This document shows, piece by piece, positions 23,648-34,121 of a stretch of DNA of 64,000 bases. Source of the DNA: Leishmania martiniquensis (lineage: Eukaryota > Euglenozoa > Kinetoplastea > Trypanosomatida > Trypanosomatidae); contig NC_090169.1 of assembly GCF_017916325.1 (NCBI RefSeq), forward strand, positions 1,438,501 through 1,502,500, given 5' to 3'. Both the position numbers and the translations under genes were made by a program. Each line of letters begins with the position of its first letter. The stretch's first letter is position 1. The notes under the pieces were generated by a model. That model was given only the letters and a program-made list of their open reading frames with translations, was not told the origin of the DNA and ran no database searches.

Positions 23648-25480
23648 ATGACCCGCGATCAGCATGCGTTCGAGTCGGAGCAGCAGATGGGCTCTGTCAA
23701 GGCAGTCTCTGGCCCTGTTGTGATTGCCGAAAACATGAGCGGCAGCGCCATGTATGAGCTCGTACAGGTCGGCTCGTTCCGTCTCGTCGGCGAGATCATC
23801 CGTCTGGAGGGCGACACAGCCACGATTCAGGTGTACGAGGAGACTGGGGGTCTGACGGTTGGCGACCCGGTGTACTGTACCGGCAAGCCTCTGTCACTGG
23901 AGCTGGGCCCTGGCATCATGTCTGAGATCTTCGATGGTATTCAGCGCCCGCTCGACACGATTTATCAGATGGTGCAGAATGTGTTTATTCCGAAGGGCGT
24001 GCAGGTGCGTGCGCTCAACACGCAGAAGCAGTGGGATTTCACCCCGGCCGTGAGGGTTGGCGATATCGTCACCGGCGGTGACATTATCGGCTCCGTTGTG
24101 GAGAACTCGCTCATGAGCAACCACTGCATAATGGTGCCGCCGAACATGCACGGCCGTGTTGTATCGGTCCAACCAGGTGGCAACTACACGCTGAGCGATG
24201 AGGTGGTCGAGATCGAGCACAACGGCAAGAGGAAAACACTGTGTCTGATGCACCGCTGGCCGGTGCGCACGCCACGCCCAGTGGCTGCGAAGGAGTCTGG
24301 TAACCACCCGCTGCTGACTGGCCAGCGAGTGCTCGATGCGCTGTTCCCTTCTGTCCAGGGCGGCACATGTTCCATTCCTGGTGCATTCGGCTGCGGTAAG
24401 ACGGTCATCAGTCAGGCCCTCTCCAAGTACTCGAACTCCGACTGCGTCATCTACGTAGGCTGCGGCGAGCGTGGAAACGAGATGGCCGAGGTGCTCATGG
24501 AGTTCCCGACCCTGACGACCGTCATTGACGGGCGCGAAGAGTCGATCATGAAGCGCACCTGCCTTGTGGCGAACACCTCGAACATGCCAGTCGCAGCCCG
24601 TGAGGCGTCCATCTACACTGGTATTACCCTGGCCGAGTACTACCGTGATATGGGCAAGCACATTGCGATGATGGCCGATTCGACGTCTCGTTGGGCCGAG
24701 GCGCTGCGTGAGATTTCGGGTCGTCTGGCGGAGATGCCTGCCGATGGAGGCTACCCTGCCTACCTCAGTGCCCGTCTCGCCTCTTTCTACGAACGCGCCG
24801 GCCTTGTCACCTGCATCGGCGGGCCGAAGCGCCAGGGCTCCGTCACAATCGTCGGTGCCGTGTCTCCGCCAGGTGGTGACTTTTCAGATCCAGTGACGTC
24901 CGCCACGCTCAGCATTGTTCAGGTATTTTGGGGTCTGGAGAAGCGCCTTGCCCAGCGCAAGCATTTCCCCTCCGTCAACTGGCTCATCTCCTACTCCAAG
25001 TACCTGAACGCACTGGAGCCCTTCTTCAACACCTTCGACGCGGACTACATGCGCCTGCGCGCCGTCGTGTCTGAGATTTTGCAGCGCGAGGAGGAGCTGC
25101 AGGAGATTGTGCAGCTGGTGGGCAAGGACTCCCTCTCCGAGTCCGATAAGATCATTCTCGAAGTGGCCAAGGTGATTCGTGAGGAGTTCCTCCAGCAGAA
25201 CGCCTTCACCCCGTACGACAAGTTCTGCCCACTCTACAAGACGTGCTGGATGCTGCGCAACATTGTCACATTTTACGAGGAGGCGCAGCGCGTCGTGGCC
25301 GAGTCCGCGGGCGACCACAAGATCACGTGGAACTATATCCGCGAGAAGATTCCAACCGTTTACACCGGCTTGACCGAGATGAAGTTCCGCGACCCCACGG
25401 AGGGCGAGGAGGCAAACACAGAGTACTTCAAGAAGCAGAACGAGGACATTATTACTTCCTTTAACTCGCTGCTGCAGTAA
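23648..25480 (+). CDS. VMA1: V-type H+-ATPase catalytic subunit A
   Basis: 610 residues, the usual length for subunit A, colinear throughout. It has the N-terminal beta-barrel, then the non-homologous region characteristic of A subunits (about 90-240). The Walker A loop GAFGCGKT is at 245-252, the catalytic glutamate is in CGERGNEM (Glu274), and [17 protein letters not shown] follows. The [12 protein letters not shown] segment and a helical C-terminal domain complete it. It hydrolyses ATP in the V1 head to pump protons into acidocalcisomes, endosomes and lysosome-like compartments. There is no intein, unlike yeast VMA1. ATG 23648 immediately precedes the conserved N-terminus ([16 protein letters not shown]). 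Third positions are strongly G/C, so the gene is probably highly expressed. Confidence 0.98.
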   Translation: MTRDQHAFESEQQMGSVKAVSGPVVIAENMSGSAMYELVQVGSFRLVGEIIRLEGDTATIQVYEETGGLTVGDPVYCTGKPLSLELGPGIMSEIFDGIQRPLDTIYQMVQNVFIPKGVQVRALNTQKQWDFTPAVRVGDIVTGGDIIGSVVENSLMSNHCIMVPPNMHGRVVSVQPGGNYTLSDEVVEIEHNGKRKTLCLMHRWPVRTPRPVAAKESGNHPLLTGQRVLDALFPSVQGGTCSIPGAFGCGKTVISQALSKYSNSDCVIYVGCGERGNEMAEVLMEFPTLTTVIDGREESIMKRTCLVANTSNMPVAAREASIYTGITLAEYYRDMGKHIAMMADSTSRWAEALREISGRLAEMPADGGYPAYLSARLASFYERAGLVTCIGGPKRQGSVTIVGAVSPPGGDFSDPVTSATLSIVQVFWGLEKRLAQRKHFPSVNWLISYSKYLNALEPFFNTFDADYMRLRAVVSEILQREEELQEIVQLVGKDSLSESDKIILEVAKVIREEFLQQNAFTPYDKFCPLYKTCWMLRNIVTFYEEAQRVVAESAGDHKITWNYIREKIPTVYTGLTEMKFRDPTEGEEANTEYFKKQNEDIITSFNSLLQ

Positions 25481-27450
25481 CGCGCTGGCGTGCGCGCTTT
25501 CCCCTCCCCAGTCAGCGTCGGGTGCATGTGGCGCCTCGCTCGCCTTTTCGCTTTCGTCTCCCTTTCGCTCAGTTTTGCAGCTTCCGGTGACTTTTCGGGT
25601 CGTATCGCCGACTTCCGTTCTCGCACAGCTTGTGGGGGTAGGAGGGCGCAAGCGCCTTAGGTATGCGCTTGTGTGTGTGTGGGTGTGCACGCGCGGGCGT
25701 GCTTTTCTTCGTCTCAACGTCGCCTCCCTTACCTTCATCCAACTTACTCCCTCTACAAGGAAGAGTGGGCGGCGTGGGGAGGCGGGGACGAAACGTGCTC
25801 TGCAACGCCCACTTTGACGGCGACCATTTCTTGCTCTCTTCCCTTCCCCTTCTCCATTCGGTGGCGACACCCCGCCTTCCCTACGCATTCGCGCTCTGTT
25901 GCCTTCTCCATTGGAGTTGGGATTCGGCTCTCGCATAATGTGTGGTTGAGTGGACTCGCGCTTGTGGGCTTTAATGTTTGTCAATCGTCTCTCAAAGGCG
26001 CCGTGTGGGGGACCAAAGTAGCGGCGGCGGCGGAACGAAAGCGATGGGGGCTGTGCGACAGCAGCATCAGCAGTACCTGTGGCGCCATTAATGCTCTATG
26101 GTAATCGAGGTCGATCATGCTGTCACCTCTGAGGGGGTCATACGTCGTCATGCTGCGTAGTGAAAGGGCCCTTTATACGCGTGCGCTCATCCATTTCTCG
26201 GGTGCAGGGAAGCCGTGCGGTGGCTTTCGCTCTCCTGCCTTCCTCTCGCCGTGCAGCCAACGAGAGAGACAAGGGACAGGGGGAGGCGAAGGTGGAGGGG
26301 CGCGCAAGAGGATAGCCTGAGGGCAGCTGCGTGGGGCTGCTTCGAGGAGGATGACGGGTGCCGTGAAGCGGCCGGAGAATGATAGGAGAGAGACGCGTCA
26401 CGCGGCTCGTTGTTGTCGGCCTGCCCTTTTCTTCTCTTGCTTTTTCTTTTTTGCTTCCATTTTGTGTGAGCGGTGGACGCTAAGGGTGCGGAGGGGGCCG
26501 GCAGCGTTTTCTCCTCTCCGCGGCGGCGTTTTTTTTTTCCTTTTTTTTCCCTTTCGTTAGTGAAAGCGGTGAGCCGTTGGGGAGAGAAAGAGCAAAAGCG
26601 CACACGAGCGAAGAGGACTGGCGGGCTCGAGGCAGCTCAGCGGGAGCGCATGCGCAAGAGCGAGTCACGCGTGTGCCGCTCGTGTGTGCGTGTGTTCGTG
26701 CTCGTGTTCGTGTGTAAGTGTCGGCGTGTAACTCAGCGGCGTTCAGGATGGTACTCTAGCGCGCGCCACCCTCTTGGATCTTCATTATTGAAAGGACAGA
26801 TCCTGTTCAGGGGGAAGGCGGTGATAGTGGTGATCGCTGAGAGATGGACGGAGAGCTTCTTTGCAGGCCGAAGTACGGTCAGCTTTCTTTCTCCCTTTTC
26901 TCTGCCATTCACATGTGGTCCTCAATCTTCCTCTCCTCGTGCGTGTGCTTACACGCTTGCGATGCCAGTGCGCAACGCAGCACTGCGCGGCGAAACAGCG
27001 GCGGTCTGCGCCTCAAGAAGCGCAGCATGCGAGCGGCTGTTGTCTATCCCAACCGGGAGAAAAAAAAACAAATGCAGCGGATCCATGCCGTATTCGTATC
27101 GCCGTTTTCTTCCTCATCGCTGCTCATCGACCCGCTTCCACATCTTCTGAGCCCATCTAACCATTAAAGCTCCCCCCTGTTTCGCCGCTTTCACTAAGAC
27201 TCGCCCGCGCATGCATGGGCAACTGTACAGCGCCGTTGTGCCTGAAGTTCACTCCCCTCCCTCCTCTTCCTCTGTCTCTGTGTCTACATTGGCGCGCTGC
27301 CGTGCACCGAAAGTAACGAACCGAAAAGGGCAACATAAACGACAGCAGTGGCCTCACGAATATCTCCCTCGTATCCGTCGAGGCGTCTGTCGGCTCTCCG
27401 CTTATCTTATTTTGCTGTTTACCGCTCAGAGGAGCTCAGCGGTGGGGCGC

Positions 27451-27484
27451 CCCTTCCCCTCCCCTTCTCACTCCCGCCACACAG
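27451..27484 (+). promoter_or_regulatory. Candidate trans-splice acceptor of the mitochondrial L13 gene
   Basis: A CT-rich tract runs into CCACACAG, with AG at 27483-27484. The leader would be about 162 nt and would contain the CA run at 27499-27517. Confidence 0.35.
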
Positions 27485-27498
27485 ACCTGCACGCCCGT

Positions 27499-27517
27499 AC
27501 ACACACACACACACACA
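27499..27517 (+). repeat. (AC)n microsatellite in a probable 5' leader
   Basis: An uninterrupted AC run immediately downstream of the candidate splice acceptor of the L13 gene. Confidence 0.9.
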
Positions 27518-27646
27518 GATACAGAGATACACAGAGCAAGCAGCAGCAGCAGCCCTAGAAGCGAGGGGAAAGGGTATCGTTTCCTTCCCTCGTAACATCC
27601 ACACCCTATATGCATTCCGGTAGAGAAGGCGACGCTCTCTTTGGCC

Positions 27647-28255
27647 ATGCTGCGGCACGCAACTCTTCTTGGAGCACCCTTCAAGAGCGTACTGCGTCGC
27701 CACAAGTATCACCCGGAGGGTCTGCCGCTTTACAATGACCTGTCGAAGCAGTGGCTGTGCCGGGAAGGGGAGAGGTGGTGGTTGCTGGACGCGCGCGGCC
27801 AGCAACTACCGCATGTGGCGAAGGTTGCTGCGCAGTACATGACCGGGCAGCATCGTCCCGATTTTACGCCTGGCATGATGACCGGGGATCATGTAGTCAT
27901 CACAAATATCAAAGACGTCGTCATGACAGGTGACAACTGGATTCGCGTGCCCATCACCTGGCAGACCGCCTACCCTGGCGGCAAGTACCGAGTGCGCCTC
28001 TCCGAGATGTTCGAGCGGGATCCCTGCATGGTGATGTGGTGGTACGTGAAGGACGAGGTGAATCGGCACTTTGTCCGCAAGCTCAAGACGCGCACTGCAC
28101 CGTTAGAAAAGGCGTGGCTTTACGAGGATAGCGTGCACCCGCACGCCGATAAGAGCCCCCGCCCGTTGGTGTGGACCGACGCTACGACCAAGGGGTGGCG
28201 GTACAAGGATCCGATGTTCCAGCGGCGCTGGGCGCCGAATCAGTTCATGAGCTGA
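27647..28255 (+). CDS. Mitochondrial large-subunit ribosomal protein L13 (uL13m)
   Basis: 202 residues. The frame is open two codons earlier from a TTG, but the first ATG is 27647. The uL13 core is recognisable: WWLLDARGQQLPHVAKVAAQYMTGQHRPDF (45-73), GDHVVITNIKDVVMTGDNW (80-98) and TAYPGGKYRVRLSEMFERDP (108-126). These match the bacterial A-x-x-LGRLAS / GKHKP / GD-x-VVVIN / TGYPGG landmarks. A basic N-terminus (MLRHATLLGAPFKSVLRRHK) is consistent with mitochondrial import. The C-terminal extension after about residue 150 is lineage-specific, as in many kinetoplastid mitoribosomal proteins. The family is secure; placement in the mitoribosome follows from the bacterial-type sequence and presequence. 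Confidence 0.9.
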   Translation: MLRHATLLGAPFKSVLRRHKYHPEGLPLYNDLSKQWLCREGERWWLLDARGQQLPHVAKVAAQYMTGQHRPDFTPGMMTGDHVVITNIKDVVMTGDNWIRVPITWQTAYPGGKYRVRLSEMFERDPCMVMWWYVKDEVNRHFVRKLKTRTAPLEKAWLYEDSVHPHADKSPRPLVWTDATTKGWRYKDPMFQRRWAPNQFMS

Positions 28256-29270
28256 GAGTGCTCTCGGGAGTAGGTGTCTCGGTGGCAGGTTGTGACTTGG
28301 GTTGTACGTTGCCTCTCAATGCTCGCTCTTCATCTCTCGTTCTCGCTTCGGCACAGGTGAGTTTCCGGGGCGCTGCGCATGAAAAAGCGCGCGGCCTCGT
28401 GGTGGTGGTGACACCGCTGGTGTGACAGCCTTGTCTTCCTTGGGTGCTGTCGCCAGTGCGTGTGTATGTGTATGCCGGTCAATCTCACAATGAAACGACG
28501 CAACGAGAGCAGAAGCGAATTGCACCGCATATGCAGGCAAGCGGCTATAGGTGCGGCGCACAGTGCAACCTCCACACTGAGGCCTTCTGGCGGAGAGGGA
28601 AATGTCTGGTCCGTTTGGCGTGGCCAAGCCCGAGCTGGCCATGGGGCACGCATCGGGTCCCTGAACGCTCATGCGACACCGTTCGTGTGGCTTCAGCATA
28701 CACTTTCGTCTCGCCTTTCCCTGTTTTGGAATCCTTTCTCGCCGGGCGCGGGTGCGTGCGCCTCACTCGACATCTGCGCACACTCGTGAATACGTACCGC
28801 GCGCGCGTGCGCCGGTGCCCGCCGGCGAACATAAAAAATCGCTAAGAGGCACGCAAGAAGGGAATCGTGCGTGGCGGATAAGACGGCTAGAGGCAGAGAG
28901 CGCGGGGAATCGGGACTGCGGTGCCATTTCCACCTCTCTGTCGAGCCTCTCATCTCTTTCACTGGGGGCTCTTTACACATTCGCTGTTGCCCAGAATGGG
29001 CACGCACGCCTGCTTACTTGATGACGTGTTATAGCGGCCGCCCCGCAGAGCTCCTTCCGCACCGTGCCCCCTTCCCCACCCCCGTGCTGCGCTGCGGATC
29101 CCTATACAGGCAGACCCCCACTAAGCCTCCTCTTCACGCGTTGCGAGCTACGTGGAAGCGGAGAGCGGCAACCCAACTGGCCTCGTAGAACTCATCCGCT
29201 TTCGCTAGTTTGGCTGTTACGGGGTGTGGACTCGCACCGCTCACGAGTGGCAGCCAGGAGTGGCCTCTTG
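28256..29270. other. Spacer between L13m and the 1360-residue protein gene
   Basis: No supported gene. It has mixed GC-rich sequence with few pyrimidine tracts, apart from short T/C patches near 28700 and 28930. The downstream coding frame is open back to a GTG at 29064, but the first ATG is 29271. Confidence 0.5.
29061..29109 (+). promoter_or_regulatory. Candidate trans-splice acceptor of the 1360-residue protein gene
   Basis: A C-rich tract (around 29066-29084) is followed by TATACAG, with AG at 29108-29109. The first in-frame ATG is 161 nt downstream. Confidence 0.3.
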
Positions 29271-32200
29271 ATGCGCAGTTCACGCTTAGGGCGACTGCGG
29301 GTGTCTCTGGTGTCCCGTGATGGCTCTCATTTCATACAGGCAGAGACCCTGCACCGTCGCTGGGCGGAGGTGGATGCGGCGCGCTCCGCTACTCTTACCG
29401 GCCCAGCCACGGAGCTACTGAGGGAGACGATCGCGGCTCTGCAGGCCTCTGCGCCGACGCCGACGTTGCCGAGCATCGCTTCAAGCGACTTGGGGTCGTC
29501 GCCGCTGTCTGCCCCGCCGCCACTTCTTCACTCGCGAGAGAGCGCGGAGCTCATTTGGCGGTCGGTTCGGAGGCAGCAGGTGCAGTGGCAGGAGGCCCTG
29601 GCATTGTTGCCGTGGCAGCTACTCGCAATGACGCCTGCGCAGCAGCAGTTTCTGAGCTCACATGTTTTGCGCGCGCCTTGGAGGGTTGCGAGTCTAGCCT
29701 TAGCCGCCTGGGATGTGCACGAGGACGCGGCGCTCGTGCAACAGTACCGGTCCCTGAAGAGCGCCACCTACATGGTCGAATACGCGCGTCTCGTCGCAGC
29801 TGCCCTGCGAGAGCGACCTTTGCTGCCTAGCGGGCTGCTACCGGTCCCGTATGGTGTGATGCAGCACGGCTACGCGCTTGGCCGCCGCTCGCCGCAGGAC
29901 GCGAAGATTGCGCTGACGCTAAGCAAGCACATGGCCCTGCTTGGCCGGGACGCGCTGACGCGTGAGGCGGAGGAGCGCTTGGTGCTTAGTCACGCCGCTC
30001 TGGAAGGTCTCGCAGGCCAGTGGGAGGCTGCGTTGCGCACCGTGCGGAATAGTCGCGCAGTGCGCCTTTCCGCGCGCGAGGGTGTGGCGCGGTACGCCCA
30101 GGCACTGACGACGCAACACCTGAACCCCGCACTCGCACAGTCGCACAGCCCCTCAGTCTCCCAGCACGGCGACGCCCAGGTTAGTGCTCTCGGCGACAAA
30201 ACTGCAGCGGCTGGGTTTGCCCCTGACGTAAAACGGCACGGCGAAGATGCCTCCAGTGACTGGGTGAAGGCACTTCACGCGTTTCTCACCAAAGAGCCGC
30301 GGATACAGACTTACCCCGACGCTCGACAGCTGCTTGGGAGCCTTCCGCCGGAAGTGAGGGAGGGGCGAGCACACCTCCTGCTGGCCTCCGCAGTGCTGCG
30401 CTGCTGCGCGCAACGGATGTTTCCCGGGACCTTGACTCGGCGAGTCTCAAGCTGCATTGCCAAGGCCGATTGGACCATGGCGCTAACGCTGACGTGTGCA
30501 GCGCAGTACTACGACGTGGCAGCACCGCTCATTCCTTTTGCGAAGAAGGGCGGCGCCGATGGCGCGACGGATGAGGCCGATATCCCACCAGATCTGCGCG
30601 TGTACATGACGGCAGTGAATCGCTTGACGCGGAAGGAACTACCCGCAGCGTCTGCGTCTTCGCCTCTCTCCGCCACGGCTGCCGCTGCTCTGACATACCC
30701 CGAGGCACTTGCCTACGCGCTGACGGCCACATCACCCGCCACATGGCGGACCCTTCTACTCTTCTGTCCTCATACCAGCCCTCAGACGCGTCTGCGCTAC
30801 TTCCTCCTCGCTGCGTGCTTTGCCGCCGGCCTCACCACCATCCCTGAGCTCGCGAGTGAGAGCTCTTCTGCGGGAGGCCTCATCGAGTGCTGCACGTTCG
30901 AATCACGAGCCGTCTCGCGACTTGTATGCGCGGCAGCAGAGCAGCGCAACCAGCAGTACTTCTTCAAAGTCATTCCTGCCTCCCTTCGAGCGCACCATTT
31001 CGAGCGCTCGCCATTGACCAACACGCCGCTGGAAGCCTCGCCGCCCGAGGCAGAGGGACGGGGGCTTTCTGGTGGCTCTGTCACCGGCGATGGCGCAAGC
31101 ACTGCTCAGGTTATTCGAAAGTGGGACGGTGAGACACCGGCAGAGTTGTCGTTGTCCAGGGGGTCTGTGATGCCGGCGCGCCTGCGGCTGCGAGCGTGGA
31201 GGCATCGAACGGCAGCGACGCCAACGGACTGTACACAGCTCCTGGCGGACGTGTCCCTCTACCTCAGAGCGACGCACTCAGTCGAGGGTATCCTCATGCG
31301 AGCCGACCGAAGGCCTCGTTTGACAGAGGAGCTCTTTCTTAAGACTCTCGCAGCCCTCGCTGCGAGTGGCGTGGTGCAGCTTCCGCTGACGGAGCGCTTT
31401 CACTGGCCACTCGCGGTGCTAAAGGTGGCAAGGCTGCTCCGCGTCTCCGTCGACGCCTCCCTCGTTGCTTGGACGACGTGCACGCTTCCCTCTGTGTTCG
31501 TGGATCGCGCTCGACTAGCTCTGCCCTCCATCCTTGGCACCCACACGCTGCTGGGGGACTGGAAAGCTGGACTGCAGCTCTGCGCACGACTCTTGCGCAA
31601 AGCGCAGAGTGGCGAGGTCGAAATCGGCGAAGAGGCACTTCTCGCTGACAAGCCGGCCGCGCGCAAGCCCAACATGATGTCACCGACACTTCTGGAGGCG
31701 ATGGCGCAGGTCGGCTATGCCTCGCCGGCAGCGGTAGCGGTTCGGCACTGGAAAACGCTGGCGGCTTCCAGCCGCGTCTCACTGCAAAGCAAGGGGCCCT
31801 GCGCGCTTCCACTTTTGCTGTTGGAGCTGCAGCAGTTCGGCGATGAGCGGCAGCTTTCTGAAGAGGTGCGACACGCGTGCGCGCGAGAGAGCCTGGGAAG
31901 TAGTCAGGAAAAGCTCCAGTGCCTGTCCCGTCGCCGGATGCTGTTGGGGGCAGCGTTTTCGCTGCTGGACAGCGAGGCAACGCTGCGGCGCGTGCTGCGG
32001 GCGATGAGGAAGGAAAAGGCGCGCGCGGCAGACATGGATGCATACGGTCTGCAGCGTCTGCTACGCGTTCTGCCTTCCAAGGAAGCAGCGCAAGTCCTTG
32101 TTGAAGAGGCGCGCGAGGGGCGGTGCGCGCATGAGCACTGGCTCTGCGAGGAAATGAGCCGTGCCGACCTCGCCGCTGACGACGCTGGCAGCCTCGCGCG

Positions 32201-33353
32201 ACTTCGACCTTCGTCCACTACGCTCTCTGCACTCCGATTCTTCAAGGACGCTGCTGCGGTGCACGACGCGGTGGGGTGCCTCAAAGGACTCGTGCGGCTG
32301 GCGGAGCGGGCAAGCGAATGCCCTTATCCGGATGTGCTGTTGCTGTCGCTCCTGCGCCTGCTGCGCTTATTCCTCTCGCACGACAAACTCATTTCTGCGA
32401 GCCTTGCCGCACCTGAGCTGGCGAGGGGTGAGGCGCCAGCCGTCTTGGCGCTGGCTTACAAACTTTTCAACAGGATGCAGGAGATACAGCGGCTGAGTCT
32501 GCCTCTCAAGGGTGCGCGATGTGTCATGCGCCGGGCTAGTGTCGCCCATCTCTCCAAGGCCCATACGGTCAGCGACGCTAGAGACGTTGGAATGCCCAAG
32601 GCTCCTGCCGCACCGTGCGCCGTGCTGGCTGTTCTGGGGGTGCTGCACTCGACTGCAAGCAGCGCCCTGCAAGTGCCTGTGCCGGCATCCTTCACGTCTC
32701 ACTTGCTTTCCCGCGTTGTGGAGACAAGCGGGGCGGCGGATTGGTTGACTGCCTTACTTTTTTTTAAGAACCTTCGCCACCCGACGATGCGGGAGCGAGT
32801 GCTGCTCGTGCGGGCTCTCCGCCACTGCGGCGCTGCTGCCACTCAGATACTTCTCTCTCACCGTCGCTTTCTAAGCGAATGTCCTGATCAGATCGTCATA
32901 TGGGCCAATGAGGCGGGCGGACCGTCGAAGTGGCTGCAGTCTGTAGCTCTTCTCGAACGCGCGGCGAGATGGGAGCGTTTCACGACAGCTTTGGAGGCAG
33001 GGGCTGAACAAGACAAGAGTGACTCGACTGGTGCCGCGTCTGCGCTGGGGCTGCCGCTCGCGCCGTCGGTGGTGGCCATCATTCATGGCTGGAATGCCGC
33101 CGAGCGACGACGCGGTGGTGAACTTCTTCGGCGTCACGGTTTCATTACGATGGGATCTGAGGCGGTCGGCAAGTCGCTTGATGATGCGCGTGTGACGGAG
33201 ACGATGGACGCGCAGGTACAGCGGCAGACGGAGGCACTTTTGCAGCTTCTGAAGATGAAATCGTCTTTCGCAGAGCCCTGCACCGATGTGCCGCCGCCGC
33301 TGCCCGATGCTGCCGATTCTGAGCTGACGGCTGAGCCTCAGCGCCACGAATGA
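29271..33353 (+). CDS. Large conserved-type protein of unknown function, probably helical-repeat and mitochondrial
   Basis: 1360 residues from the first ATG. The start (MRSSRLGRLRVSLVSR) is Arg/Ser/Leu-rich with no acids, resembling a mitochondrial presequence. The rest is Ala/Leu/Arg-rich with almost no predicted TM. It is broken by low-complexity linkers (Ser/Pro near 55-90, Ser/Ala near 460-480, Gly/Glu near 580-625). Recurrent helix-like stretches such as WQEALALLPWQLLAM, GDWKAGLQLCARLLRKA and DWLTALLFFKNLRH suggest alpha-alpha hairpin repeats of TPR or PPR-like type; I cannot assign 35-residue PPR units with confidence. Candidates are an organellar RNA-associated or mitoribosome assembly factor. 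Codon use is consistent with a real gene across the full length. Confidence 0.85.
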   Translation: MRSSRLGRLRVSLVSRDGSHFIQAETLHRRWAEVDAARSATLTGPATELLRETIAALQASAPTPTLPSIASSDLGSSPLSAPPPLLHSRESAELIWRSVRRQQVQWQEALALLPWQLLAMTPAQQQFLSSHVLRAPWRVASLALAAWDVHEDAALVQQYRSLKSATYMVEYARLVAAALRERPLLPSGLLPVPYGVMQHGYALGRRSPQDAKIALTLSKHMALLGRDALTREAEERLVLSHAALEGLAGQWEAALRTVRNSRAVRLSAREGVARYAQALTTQHLNPALAQSHSPSVSQHGDAQVSALGDKTAAAGFAPDVKRHGEDASSDWVKALHAFLTKEPRIQTYPDARQLLGSLPPEVREGRAHLLLASAVLRCCAQRMFPGTLTRRVSSCIAKADWTMALTLTCAAQYYDVAAPLIPFAKKGGADGATDEADIPPDLRVYMTAVNRLTRKELPAASASSPLSATAAAALTYPEALAYALTATSPATWRTLLLFCPHTSPQTRLRYFLLAACFAAGLTTIPELASESSSAGGLIECCTFESRAVSRLVCAAAEQRNQQYFFKVIPASLRAHHFERSPLTNTPLEASPPEAEGRGLSGGSVTGDGASTAQVIRKWDGETPAELSLSRGSVMPARLRLRAWRHRTAATPTDCTQLLADVSLYLRATHSVEGILMRADRRPRLTEELFLKTLAALAASGVVQLPLTERFHWPLAVLKVARLLRVSVDASLVAWTTCTLPSVFVDRARLALPSILGTHTLLGDWKAGLQLCARLLRKAQSGEVEIGEEALLADKPAARKPNMMSPTLLEAMAQVGYASPAAVAVRHWKTLAASSRVSLQSKGPCALPLLLLELQQFGDERQLSEEVRHACARESLGSSQEKLQCLSRRRMLLGAAFSLLDSEATLRRVLRAMRKEKARAADMDAYGLQRLLRVLPSKEAAQVLVEEAREGRCAHEHWLCEEMSRADLAADDAGSLARLRPSSTTLSALRFFKDAAAVHDAVGCLKGLVRLAERASECPYPDVLLLSLLRLLRLFLSHDKLISASLAAPELARGEAPAVLALAYKLFNRMQEIQRLSLPLKGARCVMRRASVAHLSKAHTVSDARDVGMPKAPAAPCAVLAVLGVLHSTASSALQVPVPASFTSHLLSRVVETSGAADWLTALLFFKNLRHPTMRERVLLVRALRHCGAAATQILLSHRRFLSECPDQIVIWANEAGGPSKWLQSVALLERAARWERFTTALEAGAEQDKSDSTGAASALGLPLAPSVVAIIHGWNAAERRRGGELLRRHGFITMGSEAVGKSLDDARVTETMDAQVQRQTEALLQLLKMKSSFAEPCTDVPPPLPDAADSELTAEPQRHE

Positions 33354-34121
33354 CGCTGGCGCATTTTTTGCTTTGCACATGCGTGCGATTTTGCGATGGA
33401 GCATCAGCGCGACCGACGCACACACATCTCGAGCACCATTGGTAGTCTCACCTCAGGCACCTCCCTTCCTTGGATCGCCTCAACCACCAGGAAGAAAGAC
33501 GGCACAGACCGCATTACCGGGCCGTTGGGCGTCTCGTCACGGTGCAGCGTCCAGACAATCGTAGTGGTGCTCTCTTGTACACGCCGCTGTGTGCACAAAC
33601 ACTCTCTTGAGTGCCTTTTCCAGTTGCAGGCCGAAGGAAAAGCAATACTTGGGCGAGGCGAATGCCTGCGACTGAAGAGTGGGTGCCGGTGCAGCCTGCA
33701 GGGCGGCACGCAACCATAATGAACAGGGCATAGACTTCCCCCTTCCCCATATCCCAAATCCTACGGGGAAACGCTGCTCGGCGGCGTTGCCGTGCGTGTG
33801 TGAAAGGCGCATGACGCTGTCCTCTCCCCCTTTTTTCTCTCTCCATTGTACGCCCCTCTCCACCCATTCATCTCTCCTCCCTCTCCGCGCAAGGCGCTCG
33901 ATAGAATTGCGCTGTACTGCAGCAGTCTTCCTCCTTCGCTTATCGTACCTGCATACAGAGGCGATACACAGCGACTCGCAAAGGCGAAGGGTAGGCTCCT
34001 CGCTTCTGCCGCTGCGTCAGAACACGCATGAGGCATATACACGGACGCGAGCTGATCTGCGCGTGTCAGCGCTGAACCTCGTGGATCCGACGACTGCGGG
34101 CCCGCCAGTGCCTCGTCAGCC
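33354..34121. other. Spacer between the 1360-residue protein gene and the InsP5 2-kinase gene
   Basis: Nothing gene-like. It has mixed sequence to about 33800, then a strong CT tract (33821-33890). Confidence 0.6.
33821..33893 (+). promoter_or_regulatory. Candidate trans-splice acceptor of the InsP5 2-kinase gene
   Basis: A pyrimidine-rich tract of about 70 nt ends in GCGCAAG, with AG at 33892-33893. This leaves about 228 nt before ATG 34122. Confidence 0.4.

Larger units (their letters stand above)
25481..27646. other. Spacer between V-ATPase A and mitochondrial L13
   Basis: No supported gene. The start is a pyrimidine-rich 3' UTR with a GT run near 25670-25685. The middle (26000-26760) is more purine/G-rich. 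The 225-codon open frame at 26473-27150 lacks coding character, and the minus-strand frame at 24884-25984 is mostly a shadow of the V-ATPase gene. A CA run at 27499-27517 precedes the next gene. Confidence 0.55.

Noticed and set aside
23894..24661. 255-codon minus-strand open frame
   Set aside because: It lies wholly inside the V-ATPase A gene on the opposite strand, a typical shadow.
24884..25984. 366-codon minus-strand open frame
   Set aside because: It overlaps the V-ATPase A gene antisense; openness follows from the codon bias of the + strand gene, and the protein shows no family features.
26473..27150. 225-codon open frame between V-ATPase A and L13m
   Set aside because: Low-complexity start, no domain and a composition unlike neighbouring genes.
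31339..32043. 234-codon minus-strand open frame
   Set aside because: It is a shadow of the 1360-residue protein gene; Ala/Arg/Pro-rich, no domain.
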